In this document: positions 19,014 to 28,189 of the stretch, piece by piece
Numbering within the stretch: the first letter of the stretch is position 1
How the letters are laid out: each line of letters begins with the position of its first letter
Origin: Asterella californica
Lineage: Eukaryota; Streptophyta; Marchantiopsida; Marchantiales; Aytoniaceae
Direction: 5' to 3'
Assembly: GCA_036924285.1 (NCBI GenBank)
Contig: JAYKYS010000008.1
Span: forward strand, 18,027,001-18,091,000
DNA length: 64,000 nucleotides
The notes under the pieces: model-generated
What the model was told of the DNA's origin: nothing
The model's database searches: none
Seen by the model: the letters and a program-made list of their open reading frames with translations, nothing else
Position numbers and translations under genes: made by a program

Positions 19014-21290
19014 TCATGATGTCCAAGGATGATGAACTCCATACGCCTCGCCTCTTGTCTTTACCTCCATCGACTCGATAGACAAAGAGTTCAGAAATGT
19101 CCGAGCAGTAACACGCGTCGATCGCATCCGACGTTGCTCAGCCAATCCAAGACTAACCATCCACGTCAAGCAGTTCAAGTCCATTGCTTGATCCAACACC
19201 TGACGACGTGAAGTCTTTGACATTGAAGCTATTGCCGTCGTACTCATAAGAATACTCATCACTTGCTCTCTCTCATCGACATTGGGCTCCACCAATTGTT
19301 GTAATCGAGCATCTCACACAAGCCCAGGTCCTCCATCTTTGTAAGTATGTGACGTTGGAAAGCTCACCAAAGTACACAATGTTGTCATGCGTCATCTCAC
19401 TATGTTCACCACTGCCATAGGTGATCTATCGACGACTTTCACTACTTGAGATCATCGTCCTGCATCCAAGATGCCATCAAATGTGAGGTGCGCTGATCGT
19501 CTCACTGCATCGTGTGCGCACTTGAGCACCTCCCTCGATAACAAGTTCGTCCACCACAACCGTGGATGATGTACACGAGATCCCACTCTCGTTGCATCTA
19601 ACAACACTATCGGTCCGACCCAAGACCGCACCTGGTGCACACTCGTCATCATCTGTGTACGAGCGTCATCCAACAAAAAAACGTTCTCCAAGATGTATGC
19701 TAGAGAATCCATCTGATGCATCTGGAGATGTCAGAAGATCCGTAACATCTCTCAGAACATCTTAGATTGCGAGTCATGTAAATCCTGATCTCCCCCAACA
19801 CGCTGTGATCTTGACATGGCCACCTGGCTATCACCAAGTGAATGGTGCTAAAAAACGTGAGATCTTGCGTCCTTAGCATTGGAATATCTGACGGTAATGC
19901 TTGCTGATATCTTCTAACGGCTGATATGGACAACAACTCAAGATATCTCTGCATCAAACGTGTCACATGACGTAATCTCATCTCTCTCCACATACAAGTA
20001 TCGCTGTACTTGTATGCTTGCCTGCAATATCGTAGCCAAACCTGTGCTGATCTCTCCAAACAGCTCCAACACACATACACCTTCCTCTAGATACTGTCAT
20101 ACAATGAGAGTCGTATCAAACGGTGATAAGATCACAGGGCTAGTAGCAGGAACAACCCGCTGTTCATCTACTGGCGGTACAAAGACTTCACTCCAAGCCT
20201 GCTGCATCAACCGATCAGCATACTGCTGCAACTCTCCACTCAAACTCCAGAGTGGAACATCCAAGGCAGATGGTACTACAGTAGTGATGCTAAGCATGTC
20301 CTCCACCTCCTCAAAGACCGGAGTATCTTCGCATGAGCATTGTCCTCTAACAACTCGTCCGATCAAATTATGACAGAACTGAATCCTGCAACGGATGTCA
20401 TCATCTCTAATGTAGGCTTCGTTGCCTTCACCATAGAGCCATCCGTGGGTTGATATGGTCGAACTCTCACCGTCAACATCTCGCGATCTATCTGTAGAGC
20501 TGTACCTCCTGATTCCCTTAGAGATGTATGTAGCTGGAATGGACATCTCTCCACCTCGGACTTCCTCAAACTCAAACCAATGCACGTCGCCTTCCTCAAC
20601 ATCAACGATTTGGAGTCCAGAGCCCAACAAGACTTTCTATGGTCGATACACCTTTCTTGAAGATGTCACCAAACCGAAGATATCACTTCTGTTGTCCAAC
20701 AACACCACACCTGGTGTCAGACCAGTACGGTCAATCGCCGGTCTAGTTGGTAACTCATATAACTTGACAACCGCCGCTTGCCAAGTACCACTGGTAGTTG
20801 TCTTGATCCTCGACTCCATGAACACGTCCATCGTCTCTCGCTGAACCACCTCAGCACTAGAGATAACTACATCACCGCTCTCATTGAGCAGCCGATTGGA
20901 ACATTGGAGTCAAGCTGACTCCCAATGTCCTCATATTTGTGGCTGAAAATAGTGGGGCTCGGAGAACTACTATAGCCGCCTCCAACATCAAGTTTGACGT
21001 CACATCCACAGACGCCGAAGATTGACTCGCATCACCCCCACTCCTGGATGTCGATGTCTCCAACTCCATTCCATCATCGGTAGGCCGTTTAGGAATCATA
21101 GACGTGGTCCTCAATATCTCCGATAGCATAAACGATTGAGGAAGCATGGTTTGTCTACCAACCTCCCCGTGTTGTGGATCCAACTCCACCAACGCACCTC
21201 GTGGTCACACTCTGAGTCACTACCACAGATGTCTCAATCTGCGCTACACCAGCCATGAAGTCGAAGTCAACTCCTTCTCCTAACTGTTTT
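19014..21290 (-). pseudogene. C5-cytosine DNA methyltransferase remnant, probably retrotransposon-borne
   Basis: Minus-strand pieces in successive frames give the motif series of a C5-MTase in normal order. Motif I-like is CVLELFGEISTGLATIL (20075 downward); motif IV is ARWPCQDHS, with PCQ at 19811-19819; motif VI is YILENVFLL, with ENV at 19680-19688; motif VIII-like is RVGSRVHHPRLWWTN (about 19590-19546). After a DGGPGL segment comes a motif X-like C-terminus, ERE...RRQVLDQAMDLNCLTWMV (about 19270-19150). The enzyme would transfer a methyl group from SAM to cytosine, with the PCQ cysteine as nucleophile. The order is not permuted, unlike DRM. An N-terminal part of about 350 codons (21290-20097) is unrecognised. 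At least three frameshifts and internal stops, plus a Gly-to-Glu change in motif I, make it inactive. It differs from MET1/CMT/DRM/DNMT2 as I know them and resembles the methyltransferases carried by some algal and charophyte retrotransposons; this last point is from memory. Confidence 0.72.
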
Positions 21291-21619
21291 TTGAGAGAGG
21301 GGAGGGTGTTGGGATGGGTTAATGTACCGAATTTTACATATTCATTTTTGTTTTTGTTTTTTGCTTATTTTGATCTTAGAATTGATACATTTTGTGGATA
21401 AATGAGTGCGTATTAAATATTTTTGAAGTTTTAGGGTTACAAAGTCATATGTTTAAGATTTTTGAAAGACTTTTGGGAGACTTCTTGTTTTTCTTGCTTT
21501 TGCTTCTTGCTTTTGGGAGACTTCTTGCTACATTTAGTGTTTTTTTCTATCTCTACATATCAAGGTTCTTTTTTTTAGTGGGTTCTTTTTTGAGATGTTT
21601 TTATTACGAGTATCGTTTG
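21291..21619. other. AT-rich spacer between methyltransferase remnant and LINE
   Basis: This is a T-rich stretch with no recognisable gene. A purine run (GAGAGAGGGGAGGG) ends at 21306 and is followed by TGTTGGGATGGG, the look of a polypurine tract plus an LTR start on the plus strand. No second copy of that sequence was found, so an LTR is not called. Confidence 0.3.
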
Positions 21620-22811
21620 GTTGGATATCGTCTTTTTTCTAGCTATGGATACTCTCTCTCTCATGAGATCAAGACTGATTCGAGACACACCATGTCCGAT
21701 TTACAATCAGTTATTTACCTCGCAGGGGATAAAATCTCATGTGAGAAAGATGCACAAGAGTTATGATACGATCACATGGGATGCAAAGGTTAGCCGAGAG
21801 CGGAGGTCTACACGTGCAGTCGTTATAGCACAATTAGTCCTTCTTCTTGGAGTTCCTCCTTAGTCGTGGGAGTGGTTGAGAGTCCACAGTGTCACTATTT
21901 TGAGATTGTTCGAGACGAGTTTCTCTTGTCTACATTTGTTCCACCGGTTACCTCGTTGCTCTTCATGATGAGGTGAGACAAGCATTCCGTCTATCTCTCG
22001 ACACGTTGGTACGAAACATCAGGGACGAGACGGCGTGGTTACTATTCTTCTTACTTCTTCGTTGGTGCCTCCGTTATACTCGAGGTGGTAGAGGAGGACA
22101 CCAAGAGGTGACGGCCCGTCTTCAGAGATTCCGTGCAGGTGATTGAGTGACCTTACAAGAGAAATCAGTACATGCAGTACGAGATAATAGTGAGTCTATC
22201 TCTACACGTGATGTCTCATCTTTCGTCTGCAGATGCCGTTGTAGGATGTTAGGTCAGGTTGGAGAGTATAGTAGAGCTGCTAGAGCATTACATCCTTTGT
22301 CAATGGCATGTCCTACTGAGGAGATGATCGCTTCGTTGCGTTTTCTTCATCCCTCACCACCTGAGGTTCTGGACTATCAGCTTGAGGAGTCATTATGTCT
22401 TGATAGATCCTTGTTTGTCCAAGCTTTGTGTACAACTCCACATCTATCTTCTGGAGGTCTGTCTGGATGATCTACGAGCACCTATGAGGTTGTTTTCAGA
22501 CAGATGACCCCTCTAGTGGTTTCACTGAGCTTTTTCAGGTAGCGGCAATAGTAGTTCAGAGACATATTCCTCAGTCTATAGCTCAACTACTGGCAGCAGC
22601 TAGACTTTTGGTCATGACGAAAGATGGTAGAGAGATTCGACTGATAGTCATCCAGTCCACTTGTTTTACAAGTGGACGTGGAAAATACTTCTAATAGCGT
22701 TTCTCGCGCTTCCATCTTTAGGAGCTCATGGATGGCGGTGGATCTCTGATGGGTCTCGTTCTCTTCGTGCGATCGTTCTATGGTTCTTTCTCCTCTCTAT
22801 TACCAGCACGG
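21620..22811 (+). pseudogene. LINE-1st copy, 5' part: zinc finger and RT N-terminus (RLE-type)
   Basis: This is the first part of a non-LTR retrotransposon ORF in shifting frames. Around 21688-21755 a C2H2-like finger reads CPIYNQLFTSQGIKSHVRKM (second Cys changed to Tyr, final His follows). N-terminal fingers are typical of R2-like elements. At 22249-22365 there is GEYSRAARALHPLSMACPTE, then LLAAARLLVMTKDGREIRL (about 22585-22645), and an RT palm A-like LQVDVENTSNSV (22660-22695), where the second copy has VENAFNS. It breaks at 22811 inside the RT, at an ACGG duplication, and resumes at 24849. Confidence 0.7.
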
Positions 22812-24844
22812 TGTCGTAGCGAGAGCATTTTCTTTGAGCAAGGGCGTACCTTCTGGCTGTGGTTAGCGATCGATGCACAGCAGAGCGACTAGTATCTCGT
22901 AGATTTCTCTCTGACTTCCTCGATAACTAAGCACTTTCTTTCTTTCAGTAAAGGGTCAAGATAACTACACAAAAACGTTGGATGATCATGGGCACGACAA
23001 ACGAGATATGCGATGACATGATCTCTCGGTAGTATTCCTCTCCGAAGTTTCTCACTACTAAGGCTTCGTACATGGCTTTGGGTCGACAGATGTATCTTAT
23101 CTCGCACTCGGTGTTAAAGTTTACAGGAGGGAGCTGATTTAGATCCATCCTTCGTTAGATGAGGATAAAGACAGTGAGATCCCATTCTTGGCCGTAAGTG
23201 ACAAAAGGTAAGATCACAAGGACAGGCGAGAGCATGACTTGCGCGGTAAAGTTATGCCCGAAGGATCCTATCAGAAACTGTTGAAAATGAACTCGTTCCA
23301 TGTACATCAGTTTAATCTGGAAAGGGTTTCGAAAAGGAAATCTGGACGGTAAGTAGAGTCCTTCGTCCATCTCTCACAACATGTGCACTCCAACTACAAA
23401 GATATCTCGATCCTTAAAACTTCGATACAATCTCATATGATCACCCCGATCTCTCCACGAACAATCTTTTGAATTTCTCCAGGTCGAATGCTGCCCCACG
23501 CAGGTCACTCTCCTTTGCTTTAAGGTTTCGAACACAAAACAAGGATAGGTGCAAGCTCTCTAACCGAGCAACCCAAGCCACACGGGCAGATGAGGTGGCA
23601 CACATGCATATCGCATGTTTGATGCCGTCATACTCATCCACATGTAGGTCGTCTGGGTGAAAGGTTCAAATGCATGCACCGTAACGTGTCCTAATACAAG
23701 AGACTAGACTAGACAGGTAGTCGACTTTACAGGTCAAGGATCGCACTTTGCCACGTTGAGTGCGAATCTGACAACCACATGACGTGGTTACAACGTAGGT
23801 CGCTAAAGTCTTATCTATGCCTAGAATACTCCCAAAGCAATACAGACGTCACACTGGATACTTTTTTGCCAGCTGCCGCTAACAAGACTCGGGACCTAGA
23901 CTAGATACCGTTGCCGATACAACTCGACAGAAAAACAGTGAACTTTCACACATGATAGGTACAGATCTACAGCTCAGTCTCCTATCAAACTTGCCACGTA
24001 GGTAGGATACTAGAATCTCTACTTACAGGTCAAATTTCAGGAAGATCTGACGGCTAGATCTTCTCCCAAAATTAACACAAATTCTCAGAAACTAACACGC
24101 ACTTCCAATCTCAGATTCAGGACAGAAGCTTCTTCGCCTAAATGAACCGTCCACTTCCACTCAAACTTCCTGTGCTATCAATTCAGAAAGTAAACTCACT
24201 ACTCAGGAAATTTGAGCCAATTTGACCGTTCGGATCATCCTCCATAAATCAGCAAACTTGCTGCTCCAGATTGAAAGCTTTCTGCACCCCGTCGCCTTCA
24301 AATTGCCATTGCGCTCAATCCGCATAACATCCGGTGGTGAAATTTGGGGTCAGAGCTTCAACAACTTACAGACTACAAGCTCATGAAATCTGGTCTCAAT
24401 CTGACGGCTCAATCACTCAAACTCCTTAATATTACAATCGGAAGAGAAAGCTATGTACTCCCATCACTCTATGAACTTCAAAATGCCATAACGTATGCCC
24501 TGGACCTCCAAATCAAGTGAAATTTGGGCTCAGGTTGCTCCTCCCGTCGAGAGCTCTCTGTCCATGCCCTCTGATCTCCAAAATCTCTCGTGAAAATGCC
24601 CCGATCCTCCCAGAGCGCACACTTAGGTAGATGACAAGTTATCTTCACTTTTTGGTGGACCAATGGGAAGTTAAAGGACTCAACCTTGTCCTTTTCTGCC
24701 CCATGGAGACCCCCAGCAGATAATAGAGCATTCTAAGCTCATAAGAGCAAAGTTTTAGATCTCATTACACCACAACTTCTACAACTGTGTGCAAAACGCA
24801 CTTATATGCGTAATTTACATACTAATTGGTCCCACAACAGGACA
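22812..24844 (-). mobile_element. 2033-bp TG...CA element inserted in the LINE
   Basis: It is bounded by TGTCGTAGCGAGAG (left) and CAACAGGACA (right) and flanked by ACGG on both sides (22808-22811 and 24845-24848). The second LINE copy (around 33265-33290) shows the empty site, so the boundaries are firm. No internal LTR pair was found, so it is either a very long solo LTR or a non-autonomous element. Its left end resembles the LTR start of the 9-kb gypsy at 50024 (TGTCGCGACGAGAG). It contains two small minus-strand ORFs (next entry); the rest (23400-24844) shows no gene. Confidence 0.75.
22945..23370 (-). CDS. Two conserved tandem small ORFs (71 and 67 codons)
   Basis: The first ORF (23370-23155) begins MDEGLYLPSRFPFRNPFQ and ends ...DLTVFILI. 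The second (23148-22945) begins MDLNQLPPVNFNTECEIRY and ends ...CVVILTLY. Both recur in the chromovirus leader (26304-26725) with the same ends and the same stop between them. Conservation in two different elements, including the position of the stop codon, argues that these encoded real proteins. No domain is recognised. The second is rich in aromatic and Val residues and may be a small globular protein. Whether either is expressed is unknown. Confidence 0.45.
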
Positions 24845-24848
24845 ACGG

Positions 24849-25864
24849 TCTTGCGACAAAAGAGATTACAGTCATCAGCTCCGTGACAGGTACTCGTCAA
24901 AGAGATCTTTTGGGTGGATCCCTCTTTATCTTAGCTCACTATAGAGCTCTCTTGCCATTGCCTTGGCTGCTCCAGGTTGTGTTTTTCCATCTCTAGCTGA
25001 TGATACGCACATCGTAGGTCCAGCGGACCAAGTCGGTGTTGCTTTTGATCACCTCGTCTCTCAATTGGTCTTGGTAGGGTTAAGAGTGAAGGTGTCAAAG
25101 TGCAAGGCTTGGTCTCTCATATGTATACCGTCAGACCTCCAGCTCCTGGAGGGATTTGTTACACCTAGAGATGGTATACGCATCCTCGGAGTACCGGTGG
25201 GTACAGAGGACTTTGTCTTCCGGTTCTTAGATGTTGTCTTTGCGGAGGACGTTTTGCGTATCGATGATCTCTTTATGTTAGAGGACCCACATGTTATCTT
25301 TGGTATCATTTCCTGTTCCATTGCACGTCGTCCTAGTTACTTACTCCGTACAATGTCTTCATCTCTTATCTTCATCTCACGCCTTAGAGAGTTTGATAGG
25401 AGGATCATGGGATGTTTGGTGACAACGTAGGACCGGGGACCTTTGACCATGTGGCATGACCTCTCGCACGTAGATAGACATCTTTGTCAATATCATGTGA
25501 CGGGATGGGCTTATTATCCATGGAGGAGATTGCTTCGGCAGCCTTTTTGGGTAGTTGGGTCCCCTCAGCATCTTGACTCTGTTGTCATTTTCTCGTGCGA
25601 GATAGACTTATTCTAGAGAGCTACGTGACAGAGATAGAGGATGGTTCTTATCTACTACAGATGTGTCTCCGAGAGACAAGAGATAGTTTGACTCTTGATG
25701 CACGTGAGGCACACCCTCGATTCGATATCTTAACTATCGATGGATCTCGCAGACTACAATCCTCTCTGACGAGACACAACTTCCAGCAGGTTCTTCATGC
25801 GCTCTTAATGGATCTTTTCATCTCACGGGATACTAGAGCTCGACTCCGCTCTTGTTCGGACAAA
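24849..25864 (+). pseudogene. LINE-1st copy, middle part: RT palm B/C and thumb
   Basis: This continues the LINE after the 2-kb insertion. The palm B-like segment is TRQRDLLGGSLFILAHYRAL, and motif C is SLADDTHIVGPADQVGVAFD (from about 24993), with the catalytic Asp pair intact. It runs on through ILGVPVGTEDFVFRFLDVV and IARRPSYLLRTM to a stop at 25430. A later stretch (25595-25869) carries LQMCLRETRDSLTLDAREAH. It is interrupted at 25869 by the chromovirus (GACGC duplication) and resumes at 32915. Confidence 0.75.
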
Positions 25865-25869
25865 GACGC

Positions 25870-26280
25870 TGTAATAAGTAGAACTCTACTTATCAACTAG
25901 AGGAGAAATTGGTTTGGTAGAAGTCTTTGGTATAAGAATTAGTTACGGCTAAGTTGGCCTGAGAATACATGCAGCAAAAGAGTACTTCTACCAATAGACT
26001 GGAGCGCCAAAAGTCCGCCGGGAAACTTCCAGAAGGAAGTTTATGAACGGAAGCTTCGAGAACTTTCCAGTGAGCTCTTACGTGGCTCATTTTAAATCCT
26101 CTAGATGTTGTTTCAGATCTAAGGCTGCATGTAAGCCACGTCAGCGATCCGTGTGCTCACTTTGAGAGGTCAGCATTGGTCCGAAGCTTATCATGTACTA
26201 TTCCTCTCACTATATAAAGAATGTGAATGCACCTCCATGAGCATTCGAGTTTTGAGTTCACTCTAGAGCCCCATCTTACA
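25870..26280 (+). repeat. Chromovirus 5' LTR (411 bp) with TATA box
   Basis: It starts TGTAATAAGTAGAAC and ends CCATCTTACA. TATATAAAG at 26211-26219 is the likely TATA box, placing transcription start near 26240 and leaving a short R-U5. It matches the two halves of the 3' LTR along its full length with scattered substitutions. Confidence 0.88.
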
Positions 26281-26281
26281 A

Positions 26282-26293
26282 TGATATCGGAGC
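26282..26293 (+). promoter_or_regulatory. Chromovirus primer-binding site (iMet)
   Basis: TGATATCGGAGC, one base after the LTR, matches the initiator-Met PBS TGGTATCAGAGC at 10 of 12 positions, as usual for chromoviruses. Confidence 0.75.
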
Positions 26294-26303
26294 AAAGAAC
26301 TCT

Positions 26304-26725
26304 ATTGATGATAGATTTCCAGCTCCAGGATTACCGTTCTTGAATCCTTTCCACATCAAGCTTATGTATCTGCGTCGTGAGCATTTTTGAGTGTATCTTG
26401 TCTATCATTTCGATGAGGATTTCATGGGTCAAGTGATGAATTCGTCAGTCCTAGTGATTCTTCCAGTAGTGACATATGCGACCAGTTAGGATTTGACCGT
26501 CTATATCTTGATCTAGTGAGCATGGATCTAAACCTACTCGCTCCTGTTTCCTTCAATACGTGGGTGGAGATCCGTTATGTCTGTAGACTGAAATCGTTAC
26601 ATAGAGAGTTTGTGATTAGAAATTTTGGTGAGAATTTCTACCGTGAGATAATCGATTCTCCCGTCTCTTTTGTAGTACCTGTAGTGTATGAACGCTTTCG
26701 AGTGGCCATCGTAACTCTATACTAG
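26304..26725 (+). pseudogene. Leader small ORFs homologous to those at 22945-23370
   Basis: Between the PBS and gag the plus strand encodes (with stops) a segment containing FLNPFHIKLMYLRREHF and ending in DLTVYILI-stop. A second ORF (26516-26725) starts MDLNLLAPVSFNTWVEIRY and ends RVAIVTLY. The stop between the two and the final stop sit where they do in the other element. A gene here is not standard for chromoviruses. Confidence 0.5.
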
Positions 26726-26748
26726 GAAAAACCTGACACTTTCGTGCT

Positions 26749-26783
26749 GTTAGAGAGAGAGAGAGAAGAGAGAGAGAGAGCGA
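26749..26783 (+). repeat. GA microsatellite
   Basis: A run of GA dinucleotides, broken by one AA, just upstream of the gag region. Confidence 0.9.
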
Positions 26784-26799
26784 TCATCACCGCAACCTC

Positions 26800-27990
26800 C
26801 AAACCTAGAGTTGGTGATGCAGGGCATGCTGAACGAGTTCCGAGAGATGAAGAGAACGGTTGAAGCACTACAGAACAAGATGTTGAACCTCGAGGGTTAG
26901 AGTATGGCAGACGTTGGAAAGGAAGGATCGTCTCAAGGAGTACCGGTGGTGGGAGAGCAAGCTGTATCAAGAGAACCAGTAGCACAAATCGTTAGAGCTC
27001 CAGTCGATGATGAAGGTGCCTTGTTACTACGAATGAAGAAGATATGTAACATTGAACCGTACAAAGGTCAACGAATCATGAGAGTAGTCAAGAATTGGAT
27101 TTCTCGGATGAATCAATATTTGCAACTTTTCAGCACGTAAATCACGGATCACGTAGCGGGAGTGTTTGCGTGTGGATATTTTCTAAACCGAAGATCGGTA
27201 GCTGAGTTGGTTGGGTCTCAGACCTCTAAGTAAAAGGTCTGGGGTTCAAACCCGCCTGCTCCTGATTGGAGGTGCAAGAAGTCGCTGTATGTGCAATCTG
27301 GTCCGGGTACGCTGTGGTTACCCACAAAGGACAGTCTGATGCCACTTGAAAGGATAAAGCGGACAAGTTAACAACTTTAACTTTAACTTTATTTGAACGA
27401 TAAAGCTCTCACGTGTTATGATGCATGGGAGAGATCGGTGTTGGCGGAAGAGAGAACAGTAACATGGACTGCAATGCAAGAAGGTCTGTTGAAGAATTTT
27501 CAATCTGTGGATTCTGTGCAAATGGCTCGAACGAGGATGTGAGGATTGAAACAGAAGGGAAGCCTTCAAGAGTATGTAGAAGCCTTTCTCGACTTGCAAG
27601 TTGTAATCACTGATATGAGTCCAGTGGAGGCTCTTGATAATTTTAAGAGGGGGTTGAAGGAAAAAATCCGACAAGAAGTAATGGTGCAAAATCCACTCAC
27701 AATTTTTGAGACCATCGCTTGCGCTCAGAGAATTGCTGGAGCATTAGGAGGAGAAGTGATGATTCCATCAAATCATCAGAATCGATCCGAAATCCACTCT
27801 GCAAACGGTCCGACACCCATGGAGCTAAGCAACATCCGCTATCAGCCACGACAATTTCAAGGTGGAGATCATCGAAGACGATCAGAAGAAAGACGTCTAG
27901 GAGCTCCTAGAGGAGAAGGTGTCAGGAATGCTGCACCTCAACTCGAGCAACGTCGATGTTACAATTGTGGACGATTGATCGCATAGCAGC
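26800..27990 (+). pseudogene. Chromovirus gag, split by a SINE
   Basis: The first part (26904-27140) includes KICNIEPYKGQRIMRVVKNW and a FLNDKALTCYDAW-like sequence that is broken by the SINE. After it, 27546-27986 contains LQEYVEAFLDLQVVITDMSP, GLKEKIRQEV and the start of a zinc knuckle (RRCYNCGR), which ends prematurely. This is the chromovirus capsid/nucleocapsid precursor. The order is as expected, but two frame changes and the SINE disable it. Confidence 0.75.
27190..27391 (+). mobile_element. tRNA-derived SINE
   Basis: The head looks like a tRNA: an A box around GGTAGCTGAGTTGG (27197-27210) and a B box GGTTCAAACCC (27243-27253), with an anticodon-arm-like AGACCT...AGGTCT between. A tRNA-unrelated body follows, and the tail is a CTTTAA-type short repeat (27373-27391). 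Flanks TTTCTAAAC and TATTTGAAC look like a degraded target duplication. The overall form resembles the plant Au-type SINE. It interrupts gag of the chromovirus between FL and NDKAL. Confidence 0.7.
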
Positions 27991-28189
27991 AAATTGTCGA
28001 AATCGTTTTCTTAGAGATCCAAGACCTCCATATCGTCGACCTCTGAATCATCTGAACGAGACGAAAGGAAATGAAAAAGTCGAGGTAAGACTGAGAAATG
28101 AAGAACACCAGTAAATGCACCTCGCGGCCTTACTGGTGTAGAAGAGAGAAGAAAGACGAGAGAAGGAGAAGGAGATTGACAAGAAATAA

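Noticed and set aside
19960..20844. Plus-strand ORFs of 129 and 137 codons
   Set aside because: The minus strand carries the methyltransferase remnant with ordered motifs; these are shadows.
21304..21330. LTR start on the plus strand after a purine run
   Set aside because: No second copy, no matching end and no internal domain on the plus strand nearby.
27190..27265. Functional tRNA gene
   Set aside because: The cloverleaf is incomplete and a SINE body and tail follow; it is a SINE head.
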